In this document: positions 26,226 through 35,011 of the stretch, piece by piece
Position numbering within the stretch: the stretch's first letter is position 1
Layout: every line of letters starts with the position of its first letter
Source: Pseudomonadota bacterium
GTDB taxonomy: Bacteria; Bdellovibrionota; UBA1018; CAIMNF01
NCBI GenBank assembly: GCA_027486675.1
Contig: JAIXOQ010000005.1
Coordinates: 62,001-126,000 of the forward strand
Direction of reading: 5' to 3'
Length of the DNA stretch: 64,000 bases
Program-made: the position numbers and the translations under genes
Notes under the pieces: model-generated
Databases searched by the model: none
What the model saw: only the letters and a program-made list of their open reading frames with translations
Told to the model about the DNA's origin: nothing

Positions 26226-27486
26226 ATAACCTTCCACCCCGAAAGGACTCCAACAAAATCCACCCAATGAGTACCGCATGGTTGATCACGAACAGAGGCT
26301 GATCAAACATGCCGAGGACAAAGAGGGCAGCCAAGGCCGCAAATCGCACCCCTCCCTGAATAGCAGAATTCCTGAAGCATAGAAAAACTCCGAAAGAGTA
26401 GACTGCAAAAAATAGAAAACCGAAAATCCAGCCTCTTGCACGAAACTGCTCAAGAAAGAGATTGTGCGAATGAGCAGGAATTACCGCGCGTGCATCAAAC
26501 GATGCCTGGGATACACAAGGATTCCCGAGAGGAGAAGCCCTGATCACATCCAACGTGACCAGGAATGTCCGTTTTCTAAACTCCACATTGTCAGATGCGG
26601 TTTTCTCAAGGCCTTCAACCCTTTTTAGGTCTTCAGAATAAAGTTTTTTCATGAATTGGGGGCCTCGACTCAGGAGGATCGGCTTGGGTGTCAAGATCAC
26701 TGAAAGAAGCACAAGGGCGGCGGTAGCGGAAATTCCAGCGAGGATGAACTTATATTTTAATCCTCGATGAAACACGAGGTGACACAAAAATGCGAACAGG
26801 GCGATAAAGATCGCCAAGACTGCTGCCCTTTGGCTCGTAGAAAAGGTTAAAGACCAAAATATGCCTGCGATGCACCAATGCCTCAAAGATGGCGCTCCCT
26901 TCCGGAGAGCTAAAAAAAGCCAAGGTAGAAGAACCAGGATCTTTGCGAGGGACTGCCGACTAAAGACTGAACCTAGCACTTCGTCCCCAGCCTCACGGAT
27001 GTCGCGAAGGACGGACTCAGCACTGAAGAGAGTTTCACTTAATTTTAGACTACCCGGCTTCCATAGAATATCGAGCAAGCAGAGAACCGCTATGAGGATC
27101 ATCCAAAAATGAACCACCATCGATCTACGAGTATCCGATGATTGGTAAAGGAACAGGGCCACTAGCGTTCCAATGCTGACCGCCACCCATTCCCGAACAA
27201 CGTTATTTGGAATTCCGGCGCAGCCAAAATTAGCAATGAAAGAAGCAATCATCCCGAGGCCAAGAAAGAACAGTACCCTCACCTCGGTGGAATGGAAGGA
27301 ACGCTTGAGAAGAGCAGCGTGAACAATCACAACGATAAATGCGGGGGATAGCAGCTTGACCGTGTTCAGAGGTCCCAAGCCCCATCCTTCCGGTGTGATC
27401 GCAGCCATTGAGGGAAGAATAGAAAGAGCTGCAGAAAGTAAGAGAATCCAATTCAACAGTCTTCCACCTAGAGTAAAATCAAACAT
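26203..27486 (-). CDS. Polytopic O-antigen ligase/polymerase-like protein (second copy)
   Basis: A 427-residue inner membrane protein with about ten hydrophobic helices and a central periplasmic loop. The family motif AHSHNLFLEQFRARGWIFG is present near residue 340, preceded by VIRASPLGNP. One copy may polymerise repeat units (Wzy) and the other ligate them (WaaL) or serve a second glycan. Sequence alone cannot assign them. TTTTGGGG precedes the ATG at 27486, which is 50 bases from the divergent Wzx gene. Confidence 0.8.
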   Translation of the reverse strand: MFDFTLGGRLLNWILLLSAALSILPSMAAITPEGWGLGPLNTVKLLSPAFIVVIVHAALLKRSFHSTEVRVLFFLGLGMIASFIANFGCAGIPNNVVREWVAVSIGTLVALFLYQSSDTRRSMVVHFWMILIAVLCLLDILWKPGSLKLSETLFSAESVLRDIREAGDEVLGSVFSRQSLAKILVLLPWLFLALRKGAPSLRHWCIAGIFWSLTFSTSQRAAVLAIFIALFAFLCHLVFHRGLKYKFILAGISATAALVLLSVILTPKPILLSRGPQFMKKLYSEDLKRVEGLEKTASDNVEFRKRTFLVTLDVIRASPLGNPCVSQASFDARAVIPAHSHNLFLEQFRARGWIFGFLFFAVYSFGVFLCFRNSAIQGGVRFAALAALFVLGMFDQPLFVINHAVLIGWILLESFRGGRLSKAASVH

Positions 27487-27536
27487 TCCCCAAAACTTAC
27501 CTCTGAAACGAGTCGTTCGCGATAGTCTAAAGGGAC

Positions 27537-28799
27537 ATGACCCGACGGATCTGGATCAAAATTGCTTCATGGACCTTCGTCGACCTGATTGGGACCCGCC
27601 TATTAGACGCGGGTATCACCTTCCTTGTCATTCGGAGCCTGCCGACAGAGTCCTTTTCAGGGGTTGCGTTAGCCCAAGCTTTGATTACACCCTGGCTCAT
27701 TCTTTTCGTCCCGCCAGCCGCAATTATTTACCGCGATTACCGGATCTGGAAGGCGGAAGGCGCAGAGACCCTGGCCTGGAAACTCAGCGTGCTCAGGACT
27801 TACGGATTTGTAGCCTGGCTTCTGGCCACCACCTTTGGGAGTGCTATTTTTCTGGTGATCTGGAGACAAGCAGAAATCAGCCATCTCATCTGGGCCTGGA
27901 CCCTAACCCTTGGAATATACATCTCAGGGGCTGACCGGGAATTTTTACGCCTTGAGCTTGCGCCCAAGCGAGTCGTATTCATTACATTTGTCCAAAAGTC
28001 TTTAGTACTTCTTGGCTTTGGATCAGCACTCCTCTTTGCGCCTGAACATTTAATGCCGATTCTGGCGACATCGATTATTTTTTCCTATGGAGTCTATTCC
28101 CTGGCTCTACGGAGTTGGGCACAAAGCGCATGTGGCATGCGTGCTCCAAAAGTTCCTCTTCGGGAATCTATTCTCTCTCTGACGACACAAATGCGCGAGT
28201 ACTTGATTTGGAATCATGCGGGTGGAGTGCTATTCGGTTGGATTCAAAGCATGGATCTTTTTATGGCGGGGCTTTTCGGACTCCCTGCAATAGACACGGG
28301 CCTTTATGCAGTGGCTGTAAAATTCGCAAACTTTGTTTCTATTGTGCCCAATGCACTCACGAATACCTTCTCAGTCTGGCTATCGAGGGAAGACCAATCC
28401 GGAAGGCATACACTTGTTCGAGTAACACTTACTATCCTTTGCACCGGCGCTATCACAGCCCTGGCAATTATTATGTTAGCCCCCTACGCACTCGAATGGG
28501 TTGGAAATGATCGTTGGTCAAGTGCCGAGAAAGAACAAATCCTTGCCTGGATGGGATCACTTTGCATCGGGGGCGTTCTGCTCTCCGCGGGTACAGGCTT
28601 CATGCTTTGGCAGTCGATTAAGGGAAATGTGAAGAAGACCCTTTTCTCAATTCATCTACCGGCAGCGGTGATCGCAGCCATAACATATACAATCGCATTG
28701 AAAGCAGGAGGTCTGACTGCAGCAGCTCATGCAAGCGCCATTGTAGGAGCCGCCTTCCTAGGTTTAGGCCTTTTTTCGACCCGGGGTGAAACAAAGTGA
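27537..28799 (+). CDS. Wzx-like polysaccharide flippase
   Basis: A 420-residue protein with about 12 predicted membrane helices in the MATE/MOP style of Wzx. Charged residues are placed between helices and no soluble domain is present. It would flip undecaprenyl-diphosphate-linked O-units to the periplasm. Sequence identity among Wzx proteins is low, so the call relies on topology, length and the neighbouring glycosyltransferases and Wzy-like proteins. AAGGG precedes the ATG by a few bases. Together with the PglK-like ABC protein at 10.9 kb, it gives the locus two potential exporters. Confidence 0.75.
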   Translation: MTRRIWIKIASWTFVDLIGTRLLDAGITFLVIRSLPTESFSGVALAQALITPWLILFVPPAAIIYRDYRIWKAEGAETLAWKLSVLRTYGFVAWLLATTFGSAIFLVIWRQAEISHLIWAWTLTLGIYISGADREFLRLELAPKRVVFITFVQKSLVLLGFGSALLFAPEHLMPILATSIIFSYGVYSLALRSWAQSACGMRAPKVPLRESILSLTTQMREYLIWNHAGGVLFGWIQSMDLFMAGLFGLPAIDTGLYAVAVKFANFVSIVPNALTNTFSVWLSREDQSGRHTLVRVTLTILCTGAITALAIIMLAPYALEWVGNDRWSSAEKEQILAWMGSLCIGGVLLSAGTGFMLWQSIKGNVKKTLFSIHLPAAVIAAITYTIALKAGGLTAAAHASAIVGAAFLGLGLFSTRGETK

Positions 28800-28899
28800 A
28801 GCCATCGGCTCTCTACAACTGGGACGCAAGAATTGCTCAATGCGGAATACAAGGCCTCTGGGATGGAATCACGCAGAATATGCAGCAAGGGAAAGAACT

Positions 28900-29880
28900 A
28901 TGAAATGGCTGATCTGGGGAACCTTAGATTTCGAAGACGGGCTTGGAGGAGTTGAAGTTTATAGTCGTTGTTTAGCGCGAGAACTTCGGAAGAAGGGCAT
29001 TACTGTCACACTCTCAAACGATCCCGAAGCCGTGCATTTTGATGCCTGGGATGTAGTTCAAACGCATGGTACGAGTATCTTTAAGAAGAATATTAAGACC
29101 AAAGGTGTGCGCCTCCATACCTTGCATGGGAGCACCTTTGAACGCATGTGGGCGTGCCGTGAGTTTTTTTGGCTCGGTGGTTATTTTGCAGGCTTGAGGG
29201 AGCGCCGCGGAATTTTGGAGTCGGACGGCGTGCTGAGTGTTCATGGAAAATTGCATTGGGCAAAAATGGCGGAGCGACATGGAAAACCGTTTCTCGTGTG
29301 TGGTAACGGATGGGATGCGGCGCCTGAACATCAGCCGCCTGTGAACACACAGATTCAGCGCCCAGCGATTCTCTTCATCGGTCGAGGGGACGATCCAATG
29401 AAGAATGCACCGTTCTTTTCTGAACTTGCAGCAAGATCGCGTAAGGAGGGAGAGATCTGGAATTGGTTTGCAGCCCCGGGTTCTGGCTTTGAAAACGATT
29501 CAAGTGTGCAACCCACTGGTAGGCTCACATCCGCTGAGGTCCGCGATTGGATTGAAAGCGTCGATGCTGTAGTTCTCCCTTCTCTTTATGAGGGTCTACC
29601 ACTTGTGGTTTTAGAAGCTCTTGCTGCTGGAACCCCTACGCTTGCAAGCACAGTGGGTGGAATCGGCACGCTGTCCGACGCGTTGCAGGGCTTCACACGG
29701 TTTGTCGATCGCCATCCGAGCGAATGGATGCGTGCTTTGCGAGAGGCAATCACCCTTGAGCCCACACGGGAGATGCGACGGAACATCAACAGAGGCCACC
29801 TCGATTCATGGGCAGACGTGGCGCAACGAGTATCTCATTTTGCAGAGACCTTACTCGCACGAAAGCGGGATTCCAAATGA
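28900..29880 (+). CDS. Family 4 glycosyltransferase
   Basis: The 326-residue GT-B protein begins MKWLIWGTLDFEDGLGGVEVYSR, the typical GT4 acceptor loop, and has VLPSLYEGLPLVVLEALAAGTPTLAS, the EX7E donor segment. The ATG at 28900 has an AGGGA 8 bases upstream. A longer frame from 28786 overlaps the flippase end but adds 38 residues without family character. It overlaps the next GT4 gene by 4 bases, so the two probably act in sequence on the same lipid-linked chain. Confidence 0.82.
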   Translation: MKWLIWGTLDFEDGLGGVEVYSRCLARELRKKGITVTLSNDPEAVHFDAWDVVQTHGTSIFKKNIKTKGVRLHTLHGSTFERMWACREFFWLGGYFAGLRERRGILESDGVLSVHGKLHWAKMAERHGKPFLVCGNGWDAAPEHQPPVNTQIQRPAILFIGRGDDPMKNAPFFSELAARSRKEGEIWNWFAAPGSGFENDSSVQPTGRLTSAEVRDWIESVDAVVLPSLYEGLPLVVLEALAAGTPTLASTVGGIGTLSDALQGFTRFVDRHPSEWMRALREAITLEPTREMRRNINRGHLDSWADVAQRVSHFAETLLARKRDSK

Positions 29881-31019
29881 ATCATCAAAGCGCAATTTTT
29901 TGGTGCCCCGAGGAAAGGGGAGGCATAGCAGATTACTTCCGGCATTTGTCACCCAGCGTTTCCACCCTCCTGAGAGCTCGCGGCATCACATGCACTGAAT
30001 GGCGAGGTCCTATGAGCGAAGAACGAATGAGGATGCTCAGGGAGAACCCACCAACGTTTTTATGGATTCAACATGAATTTGGATTTTTTGGTAGCAAGGT
30101 GCCGCTCCTAAACACCTGGCCGAAGATGATTTCGTCAGTTCGTAATTCCTCAAAAAACATGAAGATCTTTATCACCGCTCATACAGTACTGCCGCCGGAC
30201 TTCGAATACCCAGTGCGCGGGACAATTTTCCAAAAGTTCTTAAGAATTCTTGTCAATCGATTCCTGATCAAGAGCCTCCGAAGAGGTTGGATGTGGTCAA
30301 CATTTGAGCACGCTGATGCCGTATTCGTACATTCTCAGCATCAAGCAGATTGGATCATGAGTTCAGGCGTACCTACTGATCCTAAGGTTATTCCTCACTA
30401 TGTACCCCCAAGACTCGAGATCACTGAGTACTTTCAGAGTCTTGAAGATCGATCTAGAAAACGGATTACTGTGTTCGGATATCAATCCACGGACAAAGGT
30501 CAGGACATCGCGATCGCGGCCCTTGAGCATCTAAGAATCGATTACAACATAGATGCCGAGTTAGTCATTGCTGGTGGAGCACGGAGGGAAGAGGACAAAT
30601 CGTATTCCGCTTCTCTTCTGGAAGAGATACGCAATAGAGACCTTGAGTCTGAAGTTAAAATTCTAGGTTTTATCCCAGAGTCGAAATTGGGACATGTCTA
30701 TGAGGCGAGTGACGTAATCCTCGCACCATTTCGATTCACTTCTGGATCTGGCTCACTTGTTCGAGCTTTGGCGCAAGGATCAGCAGTTGTTGCATCAGAC
30801 CTTCTACTCAATCTTGAGATCGCAGAGCGTTCACCAGGATCACTCTGTTTTTTCCAGACTGAGAATCCGCAAGATTGTGCGCGTGCTATTGCTGAAGTCC
30901 TGCAGAATGATTCGCTTAGAAGTAATTTGAAAGAGTCTGCACAAAAATACGCAAAGAACAATAATTTGCACATCTGCGCTGAACTGATCGCCAATCATAT
31001 CACCGCAGGGTCTGAATGA
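29877..31019 (+). CDS. Family 4-like glycosyltransferase with atypical donor motif
   Basis: The 380-residue GT-B protein has an N-terminal WCPEERGGIADYFRHL loop and a C-terminal DVILAPFRFTSGSGSLVRALAQG segment. The first Glu of the usual EX7E motif is not visible there; SGSGS takes the place, as in some divergent GT4 members. Part of the chain resembles UDP/GDP-sugar GT-B donor domains (ITVFGYQSTDKGQD). ATG 29877 overlaps the preceding stop. The last 20 bases overlap a convergent GT4 gene. Activity is likely but less certain than for its neighbour. Confidence 0.75.
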   Translation: MNHQSAIFWCPEERGGIADYFRHLSPSVSTLLRARGITCTEWRGPMSEERMRMLRENPPTFLWIQHEFGFFGSKVPLLNTWPKMISSVRNSSKNMKIFITAHTVLPPDFEYPVRGTIFQKFLRILVNRFLIKSLRRGWMWSTFEHADAVFVHSQHQADWIMSSGVPTDPKVIPHYVPPRLEITEYFQSLEDRSRKRITVFGYQSTDKGQDIAIAALEHLRIDYNIDAELVIAGGARREEDKSYSASLLEEIRNRDLESEVKILGFIPESKLGHVYEASDVILAPFRFTSGSGSLVRALAQGSAVVASDLLLNLEIAERSPGSLCFFQTENPQDCARAIAEVLQNDSLRSNLKESAQKYAKNNNLHICAELIANHITAGSE

Positions 31020-32031
31020 GTTTACGCGCGACATCAGATGGACTTGGTGCAGCACCGACTACTGATCCCTTTTTTGTATTTTGTGATCTTAGCAAAGAGC
31101 TAACCCACAGCTCTGGGTTCCTTGGGTCTAGGAATTCAATTTCCCCGCTAAAGCCATCCAACACTTCACGTAAGACCGGAATGTCAGAAATAATCAACGG
31201 TGTTCCAAGAAGCCCTGCTTCAACCGGTGGCCGACCGTAACCTTCATACTCCGTTGGAAAAACGAGGGCACGTGCACCCTGAATCAGAGTATTTAACTGC
31301 CGATGATTTACGGAACCTAAATATCTTATTCTTGAGTCACAGTAGGGAGAAGCCTCCGACGAAAGGGTTACCGCGAGAGGGAAATCCAAGTTGGAATGGA
31401 CATAGGCATCCATAAGCGGAAGGAGACCCTTATGAGGTTTGCGATTACCCACCAATAGAAAATATTTGTCTGGCACAAATGAGAAATGACTTAGGTCCCG
31501 AGAAAGTGTTTCGAGGGATGCACGATCTGGGGACTCAAAACCATTGGATAGAATGCCGATCTCCTCGATTCGGCGACCGCTCCATTCTGAAATATCCTTA
31601 CGCATCGTCTGGGACACGGTGAACAAGTGGTCTGCCCGCTGAATCGAACGCTTCAAAAGAAACTCGTAGTACTGAATGTGGAGGAATCCACCAAACTTCA
31701 GGTGGTTTAAATCATGAACAACTTGGGCGTAGCGACAAGGAAGGATCGGAAAACTCTCAAAGCTCGGATTAAAATAGAGGTCTATATCTTCTCTCTTTAA
31801 AATCCACGGCACCTCAACCATTGCCTGAGGGGCAAGAAACGGTGAATGCGCCTGGATACTAGGAAAGGACTCGGAGAGCAAAAATTTCTTATGGATCAGA
31901 ATAGAGATTCGGCATGAATGCTCCCATTGCCGTCGAGTCATATCCAATCCCCATAACAATGTTTCGGTGTAACGCCCGATGCCATGGGCCTCAGGCAAAA
32001 TGGATCTTGCGTCGATTAGAATGTGCTGCAT
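31000..32031 (-). CDS. Family 4 glycosyltransferase
   Basis: A 343-residue GT-B enzyme resembling the mannosyltransferase-like GT4 group. It opens with ILIDARSILPEAHGIGRYTETLL, has FLLVGNRKPHKGLLPLM at the start of the donor domain, and PTEYEGYGRPPVEAGLLGTPLI as the EX7E motif. It lies at the right edge of the glycan locus on the minus strand and overlaps the end of the plus-strand GT by 20 bases. Donor and acceptor are unknown. Confidence 0.85.
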   Translation of the reverse strand: MQHILIDARSILPEAHGIGRYTETLLWGLDMTRRQWEHSCRISILIHKKFLLSESFPSIQAHSPFLAPQAMVEVPWILKREDIDLYFNPSFESFPILPCRYAQVVHDLNHLKFGGFLHIQYYEFLLKRSIQRADHLFTVSQTMRKDISEWSGRRIEEIGILSNGFESPDRASLETLSRDLSHFSFVPDKYFLLVGNRKPHKGLLPLMDAYVHSNLDFPLAVTLSSEASPYCDSRIRYLGSVNHRQLNTLIQGARALVFPTEYEGYGRPPVEAGLLGTPLIISDIPVLREVLDGFSGEIEFLDPRNPELWVSSLLRSQNTKKGSVVGAAPSPSDVARKLIQTLR

Positions 32032-32050
32032 CGGCCCCTAGTTTACCGCT

Positions 32051-32521
32051 TCACGCAGCTTTACGCTCATTGTCCTGCCGTTTTGAGATCTCTATGACTG
32101 GCGCAAACGGTCCAGGTTCAGATTCTTTCCTTCTCCAGGAGATCTGCATCGGGTAGAAAAGTTTGTGCAAAAATACATACCGTAGACTCATGCGCAGAAA
32201 TAAGTGGAGAAAGGTATGTTCTCGTTTTGGGTTCCAGATTCGCAGTCCCATCAAATGCAGCCCAACCGTAGCCTCAGTGAGCTTCATATAGAAGACCCGA
32301 TTGAGGAGTCCCGCATAAAGTACGCCCGCTAAGAGGCCCATTTTAGTCCCGAGGCGAACTGTCGCCTGGACATGATCAGGGTCGGCTGTGCCCACCTCTG
32401 AATAAAGGGTCGCAAACAGGGCCCCCGAAAGAGCAACGAGTACAGAAATAATGCCCTCTGCAGCTAGGTCAATGATGAACGCTGCCGTGCGAGCAGCGAA
32501 TAGAGAGCGTTGAGACGCCAT
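32051..32521 (-). CDS. RDD-family membrane protein
   Basis: The 156-residue protein has the namesake pattern in its first helix (RTAAFIIDLAAEG) and two further helices. A VGLHLMGLRIWNPK segment, common in RDD proteins, joins the later helix. RDD proteins are small inner membrane proteins with a proposed transport role; function here is unknown. A perfect 10-bp palindrome ATCGGCCGAT lies about 10 bases upstream at 32531-32540. The gene is separated by 71 bases from the AmpG-like gene. Confidence 0.8.
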   Translation of the reverse strand: MASQRSLFAARTAAFIIDLAAEGIISVLVALSGALFATLYSEVGTADPDHVQATVRLGTKMGLLAGVLYAGLLNRVFYMKLTEATVGLHLMGLRIWNPKREHTFLHLFLRMSLRYVFLHKLFYPMQISWRRKESEPGPFAPVIEISKRQDNERKAA

Positions 32522-32592
32522 TAATTACCTATCGGCCGATATATTATTGACTAAAGATGTGTCGCAGAGGGCACTCCAATAACGCAGGGCGT

Positions 32593-33819
32593 CTAAGACT
32601 GAACATCAACCTGAGCGCGGAAGCGCGCAATTTTTGGAAGCATGAGTAGCCCAGGGAGAGCAATTAATGCACAGAAGACGTAAAATCCAGTCCAGCCCAT
32701 ATTTTTTGCCATGAATCCTGTTGGCATTGCAAAGAGACTGCCAGAAACCGCCATGAGGCTGCTCATGAGTGCAAATTGAGTCGCTGTGAAGCGAACAGAA
32801 ATCAGAGAACCCATGAAGGCAAGATAGGCCGCAGAACCCATACCGCTCGCCAAATTCTCAAAGACCATCACCCAAGAGAGCGTGAACTCTGAATGACCCG
32901 TACCATCCAAAGCTGAAAATGCTGCTGTGCTTAAGGCCTGAAGTACACCAAAGCCGATCAATGACTTCATAATCCCAATACGTAAAAGTAATGCGCCGCC
33001 TAAGATTCCTCCGCCTATGGTGGCCAACATCCCTAAGCCCTTTGCAATAGCTGCGTATTCCGTCTTGGTGTAGCCCTGGGAAAGAATGAAAGTCACATTC
33101 ATATTTGCGGCCATGTTGTCGCCAATTTTATAAAGCAAGATAAAGAGCAACATCACGAGCGCCCCTCGCTGCTGAAAAAAGTCACGGAAAGGCTCAATAA
33201 CAGACTCTCTGAGAGACTTTGGCAGTGATACCGAAAGTTCTTTCTCTGGAACGAGCAGTGTGCCAACGATTCCTAGAGCGAGCATACCCGCCATAATTTG
33301 ATAGACTCCGCTCCAAGGAAGAATGTCTGCCAGCACCAAGGCCCCCGCTCCGGCAATAATCATTCCCACACGGTAGCCTGTTGTGTGGATTGCTGAGGCA
33401 AGGCCTAAGGACTTTCCAGGAAACGATTCAATTCTAAATGCGTCGATGACGATGTCTTGAGTTGCAGAACAAAGTGAAACTGCGATCGCAAGAGCTGCTG
33501 TCCACCACGGTGAGTTGAGTGGATCCGCCCGGGCTAAAAGTAGGATGGCAAAAAAAAGACCAATCTGGGTGCAGACAATCCAACCCTTTCTGCGGGGCAG
33601 GCGTGGAATCCTGAAACGATCTACAAGTGGGGACCACAAAAATTTTAAGGTGTAAGGAGTTTTTACAAAAGCGAAAATGCCGATCAAGGTGAGATCTACT
33701 TTTTGATCCGTCATCCAAGCTTGAAGCGTAGAGCCCGTCAACAGGAGAGGAAGACCCGAAGAAACACCAAGAAAAAACTGTGCAATCCAAAGACTGCGCG
33801 CGAGCTTTTGATCACTCAT
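32593..33819 (-). CDS. AmpG-like major facilitator permease
   Basis: A 408-residue protein with 12 predicted helices. The N-terminal QFFLGVSSGLPLLLTGSTLQAWM and the KFLWSPLVDRF loop are typical of AmpG, the inner membrane importer of anhydro-muropeptides for cell-wall recycling. SATQDIVIDAFRIE is a further family mark. It overlaps tadA by 4 bases, which suggests co-transcription but no functional link. A beta-lactamase gene, often near AmpG functionally, is not seen here. Confidence 0.85.
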   Translation of the reverse strand: MSDQKLARSLWIAQFFLGVSSGLPLLLTGSTLQAWMTDQKVDLTLIGIFAFVKTPYTLKFLWSPLVDRFRIPRLPRRKGWIVCTQIGLFFAILLLARADPLNSPWWTAALAIAVSLCSATQDIVIDAFRIESFPGKSLGLASAIHTTGYRVGMIIAGAGALVLADILPWSGVYQIMAGMLALGIVGTLLVPEKELSVSLPKSLRESVIEPFRDFFQQRGALVMLLFILLYKIGDNMAANMNVTFILSQGYTKTEYAAIAKGLGMLATIGGGILGGALLLRIGIMKSLIGFGVLQALSTAAFSALDGTGHSEFTLSWVMVFENLASGMGSAAYLAFMGSLISVRFTATQFALMSSLMAVSGSLFAMPTGFMAKNMGWTGFYVFCALIALPGLLMLPKIARFRAQVDVQS

Positions 33820-34271
33820 GAGTTTGGTTTTCTTTTCTTCTTAAAGTAATCCTTGAGGACATCGCTACAAAACGGATCTGCCTCAAGTGTGCACTCGAAT
33901 CGATGATTGAGGCGTGTGTCTTGATGGATAAGATATCCCAGGCTAACAGCTCCTCCTTTTGGATCTAACGCTCCATAGACGACGCGCCCGATCCGGGCAA
34001 GCTGCATAGCACCCAAACACATGGTGCAAGGCTCAAGTGTCACATACACTTCCGCATCCAGCAGGCGCCAGCTCTTGATGTTTTGCGCTGCGTCCCGGAT
34101 GGCGAGAATTTCTGCGTGGCCAGAAGGATCGCCTGTGCTCTCTCGTAGATTGTGTCCGCGCCCAATCACTTTCCCATGAAGCACTACAACCGCACCCACG
34201 GGGACCTCATCTTTGACTTCTGCAAGGTACGCCTCACGTAACGCTTCAGCCATCCACAACGACGATTGCAT
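33816..34271 (-). CDS. tadA: tRNA-specific adenosine deaminase TadA
   Basis: The 151-residue cytidine-deaminase-fold enzyme has the zinc and proton-shuttle motif H52-A-E54 and P81-C82-T-M-C85. It makes inosine at the wobble position of tRNA-Arg(ACG). The length fits the family and the full catalytic set is present. The start overlaps the end of the upstream PilZ gene by 26 bases, and its stop overlaps the AmpG-like start. Confidence 0.92.
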   Translation of the reverse strand: MQSSLWMAEALREAYLAEVKDEVPVGAVVVLHGKVIGRGHNLRESTGDPSGHAEILAIRDAAQNIKSWRLLDAEVYVTLEPCTMCLGAMQLARIGRVVYGALDPKGGAVSLGYLIHQDTRLNHRFECTLEADPFCSDVLKDYFKKKRKPNS

Positions 34272-34989
34272 TTGCAGCCTCTTTCATAAATCGGGTTGAG
34301 ATGACCTTCAGCGCCCTCTTCGATTTCCTATCGAGATCAATAAATCGGACGCCGATCCCTTTTGGATGAGTCACCGTGCTTCGTGCGGTCCAAATCACCT
34401 GTCCTTGCCAGTTAAATTCATGGGAATCATAGGTGCCAACAACGTTTACCCACTCAAAGGGTTGGAAGTTGGATGGGGATTTGATGAAACAACCCTTTGG
34501 GGAAAGGTCCAGAATCTGCCCGGTCGATTGGGCTGCCGGACGAGACTTCACCGTCACTGCGATATGAGTCATTCCAGCGATCCCAAACTCCCACCATCGT
34601 ATTTTTGGAAACAGAAATGGAGTGATCAATTGCCCACGACAAAGGAGCCAAACATGGAGCTGCACCAAGACCCCTAAAGCAAACGCATAGAGCTTGAGAC
34701 TGGAATTGGAGTAGTTCACGAGAAGAGAAGCTGAAAAGTAAAAGCTGAGCACCTGTGCCACAAGGAGGGTGTGCCAGGCCCACTTCTTAGTTTCACGAAT
34801 TCCGACTCCGGTCAGCACCCACAAGGCACTCAGTACATAGAAGAGAGGGGAAAGGAGAATGCTAAAGACGCCCCGACTACTGAGCTCGAAGACGATTCCG
34901 CTAAAGACGGGAAACACAACAGGGAACGCGATCATGACTAGGCTCATGAATCTGAGGTACCGGGAAATCCACTGCCTCTGTACCCGCAT
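34246..34989 (-). CDS. Membrane protein with C-terminal PilZ-like domain
   Basis: The protein of about 247 residues has four or five hydrophobic helices in its first 140 residues. A PilZ-like domain follows at about 160-240. The second PilZ motif is clear (ILDLSPKGCFIK, D/NxSxxG), while the RxxxR motif is only partly matched, so cyclic-di-GMP binding is likely but not certain. The start at 34989 was chosen because an upstream extension would overlap the divergent methyltransferase. A palindromic AGTATACT 7 bases upstream may provide the -10 box. Confidence 0.72.
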   Translation of the reverse strand: MRVQRQWISRYLRFMSLVMIAFPVVFPVFSGIVFELSSRGVFSILLSPLFYVLSALWVLTGVGIRETKKWAWHTLLVAQVLSFYFSASLLVNYSNSSLKLYAFALGVLVQLHVWLLCRGQLITPFLFPKIRWWEFGIAGMTHIAVTVKSRPAAQSTGQILDLSPKGCFIKSPSNFQPFEWVNVVGTYDSHEFNWQGQVIWTARSTVTHPKGIGVRFIDLDRKSKRALKVISTRFMKEAANAIVVVDG

Positions 34990-34996
34990 CCCTTGA

Positions 34997-35004
34997 GTAT
35001 ACTG
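34997..35004. promoter_or_regulatory. Palindromic AGTATACT, possible shared -10 box
   Basis: Only 22 bases separate the divergent start codons at 34989 (minus) and 35012 (plus). In their middle lies the palindrome AGTATACT, which contains TATACT on both strands. Each copy is 6-8 bases from the start codon it faces, so both transcripts would start at or next to the ATG. No convincing -35 boxes are visible. Confidence 0.4.
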
Positions 35005-35011
35005 AAGACAG

